A stretch of DNA of 64,000 bases from Bacteroidetes bacterium UBA4414 (GCA_002389765.1 DGQM01000010.1:33762-97761), one strand, 5' to 3'. Numbered from the stretch's first letter, positions 35,901 to 44,190 are shown. The notes: generated by a model not told the origin, from the sequence alone. Translations and numbers: made by a program.

Positions 35901-36767
35901 GTGTATGCAAGCTTAGGTAGCTGCAACTCGTCTACCGGCACCACGACCGTAAGTGTAGTCAACGGTCCGGGTGTGAGCATCTACCCGAGCCCGCGAGACA
36001 CGGTATGCGGCAACCCTACAGGTACTGTCACCTTTGTAGCTACGGCGGTGAACCCGGGTGGTACACCAAGCTATCAGTGGTACAAGAATGGTGTACAGAT
36101 AGCTACCACAACGAGCAATACTTATACAGCTACAGGTGTACAGACAAGCGATGTGTACTATGCCAAACTGGTACCCGGCAGCGGCGCAGCCTGCACCACC
36201 CCTGTGAACAGCAATAAGATAACAATGACGGTGATGCCGTACATCACACCAACGGTCAGCATTTCGGTAAGTCCCGATAGTATAGCATGGAGTGGTGTTA
36301 TGCTTACGTTTACGGCTACGTCATTGAATGCGGGCAATAGCCCTAAGTATCAGTGGAAGCTGAATGGCACCAATGTAAACGGCGCCCTGAGCAATGTGTG
36401 GGGTGCATCGAACCTGAATGACAAAGACAAAGTGAGTTGCGAGGTGACGAGCAGCTATATCTGCCCGCAACCACAGAAGGTAACGAGCAATACGATTACG
36501 CTGAAAGTAAAAACAGGTATCAGCAATATAGCAGGTAATAACATCCGTATCTACCCGAACCCTACGCAAACCACACTAACGGTAGAGGGCATAAATAAAG
36601 GGACAAACATACAACTAAAAGATGTATTGGGCAGACAGGTACTGCACACTATCGCAACAAGTAATACAACAATACTGAACACCGCCCAACTAACCGCAGG
36701 CAACTACCTGCTGCTACTAACCACAACGGAAGGAGAAGTGATGACGGAGCAAGTGGTGAAGGAGTAA
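32928..36767 (+). CDS. Large SBBP-repeat, Ig-like secreted protein with type IX sorting domain
   Basis: 1279 residues. The signal peptide ends near 'LTLQA' (18). Residues 37-285 hold the conserved N-terminal module that precedes SBBP repeats ('QFIENKGQITDQYG', 'YKNVYPHIDWVLY', 'LVIDPNLKWGTYLG'). Residues 285-745 are SBBP-type beta-propeller repeats ('NGFIVKFDATGYPVWGTFYG', 'GNVYLAGSTTSTTG'). Residues 760-1190 are Ig-like repeats ('PVCSGTSLNLASSSTTVGVSY'). The end is a type A sorting domain ('IRIYPNPTQTTLTVEG'). A palindromic repeat has entered the frame at residues about 103-117. It is a surface or released protein; adhesion or sensing is a guess. Confidence 0.88.
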   Translation: MKTPAIITAMMLSALTLQAREGEPSKQAAQRYRTAATQAQFIENKGQITDQYGAVRKDIDYKLCGGDVTLFVGDGQLHYQWLQGQPNPKSENLYPKTFKNKKSPSGPAAAGRDLGVGAGVVDIYRMDVTLLGANKNAVAVAEDMQRYYENYYLPTTPDGATAHSYKKITYKNVYPHIDWVLYTPVPTEGGSMNLSGIKYDFIVHPGGNVADIQLQYDGATDLKLQGDALVATTPMGSVTEDAPYCYIAGSKETVTSRYVLEGNILKYNTATIPAGETLVIDPNLKWGTYLGFEMAQTGQRNGLGGDTAGNVYIHGSVGGAMSNIATTGAYQTSYSGGTRNGFIVKFDATGYPVWGTFYGGNNGADVYDGTTDAAGNVYLAGSTTSTTGMATTGAYQTSKMGAIENGFIVKFNNAGARQWATYYGDSSYIEAIAVNAAGEVYIGGAGESINFNYATSGAYAGSPFLGSAKGFLAKLNAAGAARLWGTYYYRTSALCTDGSGNLYIGSSAVGSGASTSIGAHQTVYGGGSSDAFISKFSNTGTRLWATYYGGSGEEEIGQIECDGNANVYISGNTTSTNNITTTGSFLSTSTVAGAFIVKFNTTGVRQWGTYYGATSGTCAINMLGIDVSDDGYLYAVGSTVCTSGIATAGAYKTAATSATLTDACMTIFSLNGQRQYGTYYGGNASDLFPSLSTYSTAGKHIVASGHGRVYFGGYTGSFTGTGIATTGAYRTSWLMTDKDGFLAMFESDTNLYIPIPFTDTIVCSGDTLTVPYGITQNFRSGNSFIVELSNASGSFGSGVTTMGTIAAQTGGVYNYVVPHSTTQSNLYRVRVRSTAPLDTAYEEVNIRITTKPQSPTATNNSPVCSGTSLNLASSSTTVGVSYSWVGPNGFSSSVQNPVRNPALTKYSGDYIVTISNNGCISKDTTTAAVDSTPIAVTASNNGPLCAGSDLQLTATNTTSGAVYHWSGPSFSSGVQNPSISSAPVSASGTYSVYASLGSCNSSTGTTTVSVVNGPGVSIYPSPRDTVCGNPTGTVTFVATAVNPGGTPSYQWYKNGVQIATTTSNTYTATGVQTSDVYYAKLVPGSGAACTTPVNSNKITMTVMPYITPTVSISVSPDSIAWSGVMLTFTATSLNAGNSPKYQWKLNGTNVNGALSNVWGASNLNDKDKVSCEVTSSYICPQPQKVTSNTITLKVKTGISNIAGNNIRIYPNPTQTTLTVEGINKGTNIQLKDVLGRQVLHTIATSNTTILNTAQLTAGNYLLLLTTTEGEVMTEQVVKE
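33235..33277 (+). repeat. REP-like palindromic element inside a reading frame
   Basis: Outer arms CCCCT (33235-33239) and AGGGG (33269-33273) enclose CCTGCCGCAGCAGGCAGG (33246-33263), with a 6-bp stem GCCTGC-CGCA-GCAGGC. The 3' end TTTAGGGGTTGG (33266-33277) is identical to the arm between pntAB and pntB at 61021-61032. It keeps the reading frame open and encodes about 14 residues (S-P-S-G-P-A-A-A-G-R-D-L-G-V) between the strands of the N-terminal module. Confidence 0.8.
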
Positions 36768-36785
36768 ATCGGTATAATAATTTAA

Positions 36786-36820
36786 AACAAGAGGCTGCTA
36801 TTTTGGTAGCCTCTTGTTGT
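36786..36820 (+). terminator. Terminator after the SBBP-repeat gene
   Basis: AACAAGAGGCT pairs with AGCCTCTTGTT across GCTATTTTGGT. The T-run is interrupted by G (TTGTTGTTTC), so it is somewhat weak. Confidence 0.75.
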
Positions 36821-36981
36821 TTCAAATATTTGCTAATGCATTGATTACGCATTGCGATTTATTTGAAATGACTTTTAATGCAAAAAGCTTTGTTTAGTAA
36901 ATATATATAGTAATTTTAATAGCCTTTTAATCTATTTTTAATTACTCCTTAATGGTTTTTTTAATCTTTTTTTGATTACTC

Positions 36982-38514
36982 ATGCTAAAACCTATAGGAA
37001 TATTGGCCTTGCTGCTTTTTGTACTTACATCAAGAGCGCAGCTTAGTCCAATTAACAATGCTGTATTGAATTATCGATTGGTAGGACTTTCTGTACAGGA
37101 AAACATCAAGGCGGCATCATACTTCTTTCAGCTGGCCAAAGGAGATATTTCTAACGAACAAGCTTTTGCAAAGGCGCTCATTATACAACACAAGACAAAC
37201 AAGCCCAACGATATTGCCGAGTTGCCCAACTGGGGTAGAAAGTATACTTGGCGGGTTGTGTATAAAGACAAAGACGGCAAAGAAATAGGTAATAGCGGAC
37301 TACATCATTTTGAAACAGGAACAGCACCCTTTGTAGATACGTCTAAAAATGGATTGGTAGTACTGAAACGTGCAACAGACCATAAAGACCTGTATATACT
37401 AACAGACAGGAATCTGGTAGTATATGATATGGCGGGTAGCCCTGTTTGGTATATGCCAGACATACCTGAAATAAAGAAGCGAGATATCAGTATCAGAGAT
37501 TTTAAAGCTACCGTTGATGGAACGTTCACTTTCCTGACGCAGGAAGATGCACTGGAGATAGACTATAATGGCAAGATATTGTGGAAAGCACCGAATGATG
37601 GTAAAGTGAGTGGTAAGACGAAGGAAGGTTATCATCATGAATTGACAAAGCTTAGCAACGGACATTATATGGTTGCCGGTTCTGAAATAGTGAAGAAAGC
37701 GATACCTGGTATGCGGGAAGAATATTTTGCAGAAACAGATAAATCGGTAATAAAAGGTAGCGATGGTGCATACTATAAAGAGTTTACCTGTGGCACATTG
37801 ATAGAGTATGATGCAACAGGCAATGTAGTATGGTCTTGGAGAACTGCAGAGCACATGACAGATGCTGACTTTTTCTGGAGCAAGGCTGACTTGATTCAGC
37901 CATACGATGGTAACCCGTATATGAATAGCTTTGATGTAATAGAAGGCGAAAAAGTAATATACATCAGTTATAAAAACACCAATACTATTCTAAAGATTAG
38001 TTATCCAGAAGGCAATGTAATAGCTCGTTACGGAGATGAGGGTAGTGTAAGTCATCATTACAGCCAATTTTACGGACAGCATAGCGTGCGCTATAATAGA
38101 CGCACTAACGAATTGTGTTTATTTAATAATAATCATAGTGATATAATACCTGTATCTGCTACGCAGGTAGATGCAGCAGGGTTTGTGGTGTCGCATATAT
38201 CAAAATATAAAGTACCACCCGGGAAAAGCAATAACCTTATCAAGAATTGGGATATGGGCATCAGGCTTACCGATGACAAGAATGCTGCACAGACAGCAAT
38301 AAGAGGTGGTAGTGTTTCTATATTGGATGACGACTGCCTATTAGTGAATATGGGTACGCTGAATCTGATGCTGATAGTAGATAAGCAAAAACAAAAAATC
38401 TGGGAGGCTGCGCCATATACTACTGAAGACGGCCGTAAAGCACCTTTATTGCCATACAGGTGTAGTTTTATACACAAAGGCGATTTGGAGAAAATATTAT
38501 TGGCTGCTAAGTAG
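36982..38514 (+). CDS. Arylsulfotransferase (ASST)-like secreted beta-propeller protein
   Basis: 510 residues with a signal peptide ('MLKPIGILALLLFVLTSRAQ'). The body matches the propeller fold of bacterial aryl-sulfate sulfotransferases: 'HHELTKLSNGHYMVAGSE', 'GTLIEYDATGNVVWSW', 'FYGQHSVRYNRRTNELCLFN' and 'SVSILDDDCLLVNMG'. ASST enzymes move sulfate between phenols using an active-site histidine; the two conserved H-containing loops are present here, but catalysis is not proven. Similar propellers without sulfotransferase activity exist. The frame overlaps the end of the convergent Nudix gene by 18 bases. Confidence 0.75.
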   Translation: MLKPIGILALLLFVLTSRAQLSPINNAVLNYRLVGLSVQENIKAASYFFQLAKGDISNEQAFAKALIIQHKTNKPNDIAELPNWGRKYTWRVVYKDKDGKEIGNSGLHHFETGTAPFVDTSKNGLVVLKRATDHKDLYILTDRNLVVYDMAGSPVWYMPDIPEIKKRDISIRDFKATVDGTFTFLTQEDALEIDYNGKILWKAPNDGKVSGKTKEGYHHELTKLSNGHYMVAGSEIVKKAIPGMREEYFAETDKSVIKGSDGAYYKEFTCGTLIEYDATGNVVWSWRTAEHMTDADFFWSKADLIQPYDGNPYMNSFDVIEGEKVIYISYKNTNTILKISYPEGNVIARYGDEGSVSHHYSQFYGQHSVRYNRRTNELCLFNNNHSDIIPVSATQVDAAGFVVSHISKYKVPPGKSNNLIKNWDMGIRLTDDKNAAQTAIRGGSVSILDDDCLLVNMGTLNLMLIVDKQKQKIWEAAPYTTEDGRKAPLLPYRCSFIHKGDLEKILLAAK

Positions 38515-38904
38515 CATATTGCCAACAGCCTTATCTATTGGTAGTGTAAATGTATCTGCTTTAATGTGTGATAGTGGCATCCAGTAGGTGCGTTCTTCGG
38601 GTATGTTATTAACGATTGGCTGATTGATATCTGCGCTGATTAAGTAGTAGATGCTGATAACTTGTGAGTCGTCAAAAGCGGAGTGTTGAAAAAAGTCAGT
38701 AGTATAAAAATGGGATAGTACTTCGATTTCAAGATTCAATTCTTCCATCCACTCACGTTTCAGGCAATCGATAGTGCCTTCGCCCCAATCCAATCCACCG
38801 CCGGGAAATTTGATGACTTTACGGCCACGTATCAGTTCTTCATTTACCAATACCTGCCCATTGTGCAGCCATAATCCATATACACGTATATTGAAACGTT
38901 TCAT
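38497..38904 (-). CDS. Nudix hydrolase
   Basis: 135 residues from 'MKRFNIRVYGLWLHNGQVLV'. The Nudix box is complete: GGLDWGEGTIDCLKREWMEE gives Gx5Ex7REUxEE, the Mg-binding helix that hydrolyses nucleoside diphosphates linked to another group. The substrate is unknown. The start at 38904 overlaps the stop of the preceding gene as TGATG, which indicates translational coupling. The longer frame upstream lies within that gene and was rejected. Last gene of a corA-lipoprotein-Nudix operon. Confidence 0.88.
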   Translation of the reverse strand: MKRFNIRVYGLWLHNGQVLVNEELIRGRKVIKFPGGGLDWGEGTIDCLKREWMEELNLEIEVLSHFYTTDFFQHSAFDDSQVISIYYLISADINQPIVNNIPEERTYWMPLSHIKADTFTLPIDKAVGNMLLSSQ

Positions 38905-39608
38905 CAGTTCAGGTTTAAACCAAATAACAAACCTATCCACGGTTTGTTTTGGTACATCCAGTGCTTGGCGTTATTGTCCATTAGCTTGTCGATGCCTACG
39001 CCAACACCACAGCTTAGATTGTTGACAGCGAATATGGCTGCAACCCCTGTTAGTAATACAGCACCATCATACTCCGCACTTACGTTGTTGTTTGTAACCC
39101 ATGGATTGATGGCAGTTGCGCCTATACCGCAAAACAAGCCTGTGCTGAAGCCATAGTGAGATACTTTTCTTTTGTAAGAGCCGAAAAGCGTTTTTCGATA
39201 TTTGATGCGATATAAATCATTCCTCCAACCCAGATACAAAGCACCATTAAAATCGGTATTCAGTTGATTGGGAAATCCATTCAATGCAGGGCGATATTTC
39301 AACGGCATTGTCAGGATGTCGATATCGAATGATGGTTTGGAAAAATAACGGTTTTGAAAGGAGTTATAATTTGTGGGATAGCCGACTGATTGGGTAGTAT
39401 CAGCTATGTGTTGATGGTTATGTTTTACTATCGGGTAAACAGTAATACTATCTTCCGAAACATCTACATAGACTTTGGCTGTATGCTTGAACAATTTTGA
39501 GTTGTAAACACCGCTGCTCAGTTGATACTTAGACGTATCTGCTATTGCGCAGGATTGCAGCAAATAGCAAAGTATGGCATATGTAAGGTATGTGCGTATG
39601 CTTAGCAT
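38904..39608 (-). CDS. Uncharacterised lipoprotein, possibly membrane-associated
   Basis: 234 residues. 'MLSIRTYLTYAILCYLLQSC' is a type II signal peptide with lipidation at C20. The middle is beta-rich ('TAKVYVDVSEDSITVYPIV'). The C-terminal half has two glycine-rich hydrophobic stretches ('GLFCGIGATAINPW', 'AVLLTGVAAIFAVNNLSCGV') that may enter the membrane. No family recognised. It starts eight bases after the corA stop codon and is coupled to the Nudix gene, so the three are one operon. Confidence 0.7.
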   Translation of the reverse strand: MLSIRTYLTYAILCYLLQSCAIADTSKYQLSSGVYNSKLFKHTAKVYVDVSEDSITVYPIVKHNHQHIADTTQSVGYPTNYNSFQNRYFSKPSFDIDILTMPLKYRPALNGFPNQLNTDFNGALYLGWRNDLYRIKYRKTLFGSYKRKVSHYGFSTGLFCGIGATAINPWVTNNNVSAEYDGAVLLTGVAAIFAVNNLSCGVGVGIDKLMDNNAKHWMYQNKPWIGLLFGLNLN

Positions 39609-39615
39609 CAAAGAA

Positions 39616-40557
39616 TCAGAACCACTTCTTCTTGTTGAAATAGTATACCACAATAGCAGATACTATCATTGACAATAATATTGGCAGATAGAAGCTATGG
39701 GCACCATGAGCAAAAGGTATCTCTACGTTCATACCAAACAAGCTGGCAATGAGGGTAGGGATAGATATCATGATAGTGATACTCGTAAGGCGTTTAATAA
39801 CAAGGTTCATATTGTTATTAATAATGCTGGCAAATGCATCCATCGTACTGCTGAGGATGTTGGTATATGTATTCGCCATCTCAAGGGCCTGAGAGAATTC
39901 TACTATCAAATCGCTCAGAAATTCGCGTTCTTCTTCATCGCAATTCAGGAAGTTGGTACGCTCCATTTTCATCAGCAACAGCTCGTTGCTGCGAAGGGCG
40001 GTAACAAAGTAAACAAGGCTCTTCTGCACACTCATCAGGTACAGCAATTCCTCGTTACGATTACTTGCATACAACTTCTGCTCTAGTATATTGCGGCTGT
40101 GGTTTATTTCTTTCAACACCTCCATGAAGTCCATCACCACTTTTTCGAAAATCTTGAGCACCATCATATTCGGACGCTCAGGGTGGCGTTTGGCAAATGT
40201 GTTCAGGAAGCGGCGGATAGCTACGTTCTCGAAAGAGTTGACAGTAACTACCTGATTGCGTTCGTTGATGATGATAGAAATTGGAATGGTAACGTAATCG
40301 GCATCACCCTCATTCAGTGATTTATTATCTACCGGCGTTTTCAGGATGATGAGCTTTACGCCATCTTCCATTTCGTAACGGGCACGTTCTTCAATATCGA
40401 GCGTATCTGTCAGTAAATCGCGTGGTATTGTAAGGGAACGAGACAGGTTATCAATCTCGTTTTCCTGGAAAGGTGGGGTTACGTTTATCCAATTAGCACC
40501 CTCGGGTTGCTGTATTTCCAGCGTCTGGCGGTTGATGTTTTTGAAGTATTGAACCAT
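39616..40557 (-). CDS. corA: CorA-family magnesium/cobalt transporter
   Basis: 313 residues. A large cytoplasmic alpha/beta domain comes first, with a long stalk helix ('LMSVQKSLVYFVTALRSNELLLMKMERT'-like, about 165-200). Two C-terminal membrane helices are separated by the selectivity loop, with G-M-N at 275-277 ('LFGMNVEIPF'), followed by 'YLPILLSMIVSAIVVYYF' and a lysine-rich end. This is the pentameric divalent-cation channel that imports Mg2+. It is first in an operon with a lipoprotein and a Nudix hydrolase and is divergent from fbp. Confidence 0.93.
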   Translation of the reverse strand: MVQYFKNINRQTLEIQQPEGANWINVTPPFQENEIDNLSRSLTIPRDLLTDTLDIEERARYEMEDGVKLIILKTPVDNKSLNEGDADYVTIPISIIINERNQVVTVNSFENVAIRRFLNTFAKRHPERPNMMVLKIFEKVVMDFMEVLKEINHSRNILEQKLYASNRNEELLYLMSVQKSLVYFVTALRSNELLLMKMERTNFLNCDEEEREFLSDLIVEFSQALEMANTYTNILSSTMDAFASIINNNMNLVIKRLTSITIMISIPTLIASLFGMNVEIPFAHGAHSFYLPILLSMIVSAIVVYYFNKKKWF

Positions 40558-40588
40558 TGCTCCGGCAGGGTGTGTTTAAAATGTGCCT

Positions 40589-40596
40589 CAAAGGTA
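40589..40596 (-). promoter_or_regulatory. -7 promoter element for corA
   Basis: TACCTTTG on the minus strand, about 31 bases before the start codon. The -33 half is not clear. Confidence 0.5.
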
Positions 40597-40680
40597 ATAA
40601 AAAGATACCCCTTCCACCCCTTGTGTTGCAACTTTTTAAATCTAATATAACGGCAATTTCACCCTCTTGGCGGCTTTGAT

Positions 40681-40688
40681 TATCTTTG
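40681..40688 (+). promoter_or_regulatory. -7 promoter element for fbp
   Basis: TATCTTTG (TAnnTTTG), four bases before the ATG at 40693, with TTTC at 40657-40660 as a possible -33. The mRNA would be nearly leaderless. Confidence 0.5.
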
Positions 40689-40692
40689 TGTT

Positions 40693-41712
40693 ATGAATCC
40701 CAAAAAACTTATGACGCTGGATGAATTTACCATCCAGGAAACGAGAAAATTTCCGCAAGCAACAGGCGAACTCTCAGCTTTGTTGAGGGATATAGGCCTT
40801 GCCTGCAAACTGATAAACAAACAAGTGCTGAAAGCAGGGCTTGTAGATATACTTGGCAAGCATGGTGCTACCAATGTACAGGGCGAAGAGCAAATGAAAC
40901 TGGACATCTACGCAGATGAAACGCTGATAAACGTACTGCGCAACAGTGCAGACTGTGCAGGTATAGCATCTGAAGAAAACGATGACTTCATCAGCTTTGA
41001 TGATGAGTGGTCTGTTAATTCTAAATACGTGGTATTGTTCGACCCATTGGATGGCTCTTCTAACATAGATGTAAATGCACCAATCGGTACCATCTTTTCA
41101 ATCTACCGCCGTGTGAGCGAACTGGGCAAGCCATGTACGGCGGCAGACTTTCTGCAACCGGGCAATAAGCTGATGGCTGCGGGTTATGTAATATACGGTA
41201 GCAGCACCATGATGGTGTATGCAACAAAAGCAAGCATAAATGGCTTTACACTGGAACCGTCTATCGGTGAATTCTGCCTGAGCCACCCGGATATGAAATG
41301 CCCTGAAAAAGGTAAAATTTATTCTATCAATCAGGGTAATAGTGTGAAGTATCATGAAGGCACTAAAAACTTCCTGAACTACTGCATGGAAAGCAATAAG
41401 GAAGAAGGTCGCCCATACTCTCAGCGCTATATTGGTAGTATGGTGGCAGATATGCACCGTACGCTGATAAAAGGTGGCATCTTTATGTATCCTGCTGATA
41501 AGAGCAACGCAAACGGTAAGCTGCGCCTGCAATATGAGTGCAACCCGATGGCATTTCTGGTAGCTGCTGCAGGTGGTACTGCAAGTACCGGTTATAGTAA
41601 TGTGTTGGACGTAACACCAACAGAACTGCACCAGCGTGTACCTATCTACATAGGGTCTAAAAATCTGGTAGCAAAAGCTTTGGAATTTGAAACTACTGCT
41701 ACTGTAGCATAA
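40693..41712 (+). CDS. fbp: Fructose-1,6-bisphosphatase, class 1
   Basis: Gluconeogenic enzyme that removes the 1-phosphate of fructose-1,6-bisphosphate. 339 residues, the normal class 1 length. Metal and phosphate motifs: 'GIASEENDDF' and 'VLFDPLDGSSNIDVN' (about 114-128), then 'YIGSMVADMHRTLIKGGIF' and 'LRLQYECNPMAFLVAAAGG' with the substrate-binding basic and tyrosine residues. Monocistronic, with its own promoter and terminator. Confidence 0.97.
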   Translation: MNPKKLMTLDEFTIQETRKFPQATGELSALLRDIGLACKLINKQVLKAGLVDILGKHGATNVQGEEQMKLDIYADETLINVLRNSADCAGIASEENDDFISFDDEWSVNSKYVVLFDPLDGSSNIDVNAPIGTIFSIYRRVSELGKPCTAADFLQPGNKLMAAGYVIYGSSTMMVYATKASINGFTLEPSIGEFCLSHPDMKCPEKGKIYSINQGNSVKYHEGTKNFLNYCMESNKEEGRPYSQRYIGSMVADMHRTLIKGGIFMYPADKSNANGKLRLQYECNPMAFLVAAAGGTASTGYSNVLDVTPTELHQRVPIYIGSKNLVAKALEFETTATVA

Positions 41713-41731
41713 TCTTAATACTAGTATTGTT

Positions 41732-41760
41732 AAAAAGGCTCGCATCTGCGGGCCTTTTTT
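41732..41760 (+). terminator. Rho-independent terminator after fbp
   Basis: AAAAAGGCTCGC, loop ATCT, GCGGGCCTTTTTT with one G-U pair. Confidence 0.88.
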
Positions 41761-41790
41761 GTTAATGTGCTTTGACAGATGAAAAAGTAT

Positions 41791-41822
41791 TTAGAAATTT
41801 GTCTAATTAACTAAATGTCTAA
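41791..41822 (+). promoter_or_regulatory. Candidate SdpR autoregulatory operator
   Basis: TTAGA-N6-TCTAA (41791-41806) followed by a second TGTCTAA (41816-41822) exactly 16 bases after the first, immediately before the regulator's ATG. Symmetry and position suit an ArsR/SdpR dimer repressing its own operon. Confidence 0.5.
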
Positions 41823-42125
41823 ATGGATAAGTTATTCAAAGCACTGAATGACCAGACGCGGCGAGATATACTGGAACTGCTAAAGGAGAAGGAACTCACG
41901 GCAGGAGAGATAGCAGACAAGTTTGATATCTCGAAGCCCAGTATATCGCACCATCTGGACCTGCTGAAGCAGGCAGGGCTGATAGAGGCCGATAAACAAG
42001 GACAGTTTATCTACTACTCGCTGAACACTACAGTGGTAGATGAGTTTCTGAAATGGCTGGTAGAACTGAAGCAAACAAAAAAAAAGACTAAAACTATTAA
42101 TAATGCAAAACGCTCGTTTTCTTAA
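41823..42125 (+). CDS. SdpR/ArsR-family autorepressor
   Basis: 100 residues, winged helix-turn-helix: 'LFKALNDQTRRDILELLKE', 'LTAGEIADKFDISKPSISHHL' (recognition helix) and 'GLIEADKQGQFIYYSLN' (wing). It has no metal-binding cysteines, so it belongs to the SdpR branch rather than metal-sensing ArsR. In Bacillus, SdpR represses sdpRI until the membrane protein SdpI, on binding the toxin, sequesters it. Here the next gene encodes an SdpI-type membrane protein and overlaps by 23 bases, keeping the same pair. The end is basic and lysine-rich. Confidence 0.88.
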   Translation: MDKLFKALNDQTRRDILELLKEKELTAGEIADKFDISKPSISHHLDLLKQAGLIEADKQGQFIYYSLNTTVVDEFLKWLVELKQTKKKTKTINNAKRSFS

Positions 42126-42774
42126 ACAACTGGTAGTAAGCATCATCATTGCTTTGCCATTGGTGTATTTGCTGCTATCGTGGAATGTATTGCCTGAAAG
42201 AATGCCGTTGCACTATAATGCCAAAGGCGAAATAGACAGCATGGGCAATAAGATGGATTTTCTGGGTGCTATATTTATATTGTCGATAGTGAATCTGGCT
42301 ACTTTTCTCATCATCAGCAATATTCATAAAATAGACCCTAAGCGTACTAAGGCTGAACAGTCACCAACATTCGACAAACTTGCAACAGGTGTAAGCTTCT
42401 TCCTTACCGCACTAACAATTGTAATTATCATAGACGGAATGAATCAGGGTAAGAGCATCGCCACCAAAGCATTGCTGCCTATGGTTGGGTTGCTGCTTGC
42501 GTTTATCGGTAATTATATGAACAACATCAAGCCCAATTATTTTGCAGGTATACGCATACCATGGACACTGCATGATGAAAACAATTGGAAACAAACACAC
42601 CGTATAGCAAGCCATGTATGGGTAGCAGGCGGACTAACAATTACAGTAGCATCGCTGATAGCAAAGCCTGAAATAATGGAGATACTGATGCTGGTGCTGA
42701 TAGCGATTATGGTAATAATACCTGTAGGCTATTCTTATTTATTATTCAGAAGAACTAAAAGTCAAAACCAATAA
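42103..42774 (+). CDS. SdpI-family membrane protein
   Basis: 223 residues with about six membrane helices. Near the N-terminus 'VLPERMPLHYNAKGEIDSMG' is the DUF1648 signature. The later segment 'GNYMNNIKPNYFAGIRIPWTL' followed by 'WKQTHRIASHVWVAGGL' is the SdpI core. In Bacillus subtilis SdpI gives immunity to the cannibalism toxin SdpC and captures SdpR. No sdpC-like toxin gene lies here, so this is more likely a stress or antimicrobial-peptide sensor of unknown ligand. Overlaps the sdpR-like gene and is followed after four bases by a hydrolase. Confidence 0.85.
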   Translation: MQNARFLKQLVVSIIIALPLVYLLLSWNVLPERMPLHYNAKGEIDSMGNKMDFLGAIFILSIVNLATFLIISNIHKIDPKRTKAEQSPTFDKLATGVSFFLTALTIVIIIDGMNQGKSIATKALLPMVGLLLAFIGNYMNNIKPNYFAGIRIPWTLHDENNWKQTHRIASHVWVAGGLTITVASLIAKPEIMEILMLVLIAIMVIIPVGYSYLLFRRTKSQNQ

Positions 42775-42778
42775 ATAT

Positions 42779-44185
42779 ATGAGGTTACAACTCGCAGCAG
42801 CCTGTATGGCATTGTCGCTATCAGCAAGTGCACAAAGTAAATTGCCGGGAAATTGGGAAGGTGAAATGAATGTAGGGCAGAAGGTAAGATTGATATTCAA
42901 AGTAAAAGAAGCAGATGGTAAATTATCTGCAACAATGGATAGTCCTGATCAGGGTGTAACGGGCATACCTGTAGGCAATACCAGTATGAATGCAGACAGT
43001 GTGCTGTTCGACCTGAGTAATGCAGGCATACAATACACCGGCTTGTTGAGTGGCGATGAAATACAAGGTGTATGGAAGCAAGCTGGCAGAAAGTTTCCTT
43101 TGGTGATGAAGCGTACAGATAAGCCAACAGAACTGGTAAGACCACAAACACCCAAGCCGCCGTTTGATTATCTAAGCGAAGACGTAACATTCAAAAATGC
43201 GGATGGTAGCATCAGCTATGGCGCAACTATAACCATACCTAAAGGCGGAAAGACATATCCTGCGGTATTGTTGGTAAGTGGTTCAGGTCCGCAAAACAGA
43301 GACGAAGAGTTGATGGGACACAAACCTTTTGCGGTAATAGCCAACTATCTGACCAACAAAGGCTATATCGTATTGCGTGTTGATGACAGAGGCGTAGGCC
43401 AAACAACAGGTGACAGAAAAAAAGCAACCAGTGCAGATTTTGCAAAAGACGCATCAGCCGCTATCGACTATCTGAAAACCCGCAAAGAGGTAAACCAGAA
43501 GAAGATAGGCATCATGGGGCATAGCGAAGGCGGGATGATAGCACCCATGGTTGCATCAGAAAGAAAAGATATTGACTTCGTCATACTGATGGCAGGGCCG
43601 GGTGTGAAAGTATATGAACTGATGGAAGACCAAAGTGCTGCTGTAATGAGTGCAGGAGGTGTAAGCGATGCTATTGTGGCAGAGTATAGAAAGCTATATC
43701 GTGGTATAGAGCAAGCTATTATTACTTCAAAAACAGGTGAAGAAGCACAGATGAAAATGCTTGAAGTGACTACTGCATGGAAAAGTAGTGCATCTAAAGA
43801 TGCAATAGAGGTGGTAGATATTGGTGATTTTGAGAAGGAGAACAAGTTTATTGGCGAATTTATGGGCTTATATCACGATGCATGGTTTAATTACTTCTTG
43901 AAGTATGATCCGCAGCCTGCTTTGCAAAAGCTGAGCTGCAAAGTGTTGGCACTGAACGGAGAAAAAGATATGCAGGTATTGGCAAAACAAAATCTGGAAG
44001 GTATCAGACAAACGTTGGCAAAGAGCAAGACGAAAAACTACGAAGTAAAAGAATTGCCTATGTTGAATCACCTGTTTCAGCGCTGCAACACGTGCAGCCC
44101 GCAGGAGTACGGTGCACTGAAGGAAACAATATCGGAAGATGCACTGAAAGCTGTCGGTGACTGGCTGGACAAGAAAGTGAAATAA
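42779..44185 (+). CDS. Secreted alpha/beta hydrolase
   Basis: 468 residues with a signal peptide ('LAAACMALSLSASAQ'). The N-terminal 110 residues form a beta-rich module ('GNWEGEMNVGQKVRLIFKV', 'DEIQGVWKQAGRKFPL') seen before peptidase-like hydrolases. The catalytic part has the oxyanion region 'VLLVSGSGPQNRDEE' and the nucleophile elbow 'IMGHSEGGM' (Ser), and ends with a His in 'LPMLNHLFQRC'. It acts outside the inner membrane on an unknown ester or peptide. Third gene of the sdpR-sdpI operon, an unusual companion for that pair. Confidence 0.85.
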   Translation: MRLQLAAACMALSLSASAQSKLPGNWEGEMNVGQKVRLIFKVKEADGKLSATMDSPDQGVTGIPVGNTSMNADSVLFDLSNAGIQYTGLLSGDEIQGVWKQAGRKFPLVMKRTDKPTELVRPQTPKPPFDYLSEDVTFKNADGSISYGATITIPKGGKTYPAVLLVSGSGPQNRDEELMGHKPFAVIANYLTNKGYIVLRVDDRGVGQTTGDRKKATSADFAKDASAAIDYLKTRKEVNQKKIGIMGHSEGGMIAPMVASERKDIDFVILMAGPGVKVYELMEDQSAAVMSAGGVSDAIVAEYRKLYRGIEQAIITSKTGEEAQMKMLEVTTAWKSSASKDAIEVVDIGDFEKENKFIGEFMGLYHDAWFNYFLKYDPQPALQKLSCKVLALNGEKDMQVLAKQNLEGIRQTLAKSKTKNYEVKELPMLNHLFQRCNTCSPQEYGALKETISEDALKAVGDWLDKKVK

Positions 44186-44190
44186 TAAAA

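Noticed and set aside
30328..36767. The type IX substrates as a polysaccharide utilisation locus
   Set aside because: No SusC/SusD pair or glycoside hydrolase is seen; the two barrel proteins near 9-20 kb are of a different class.
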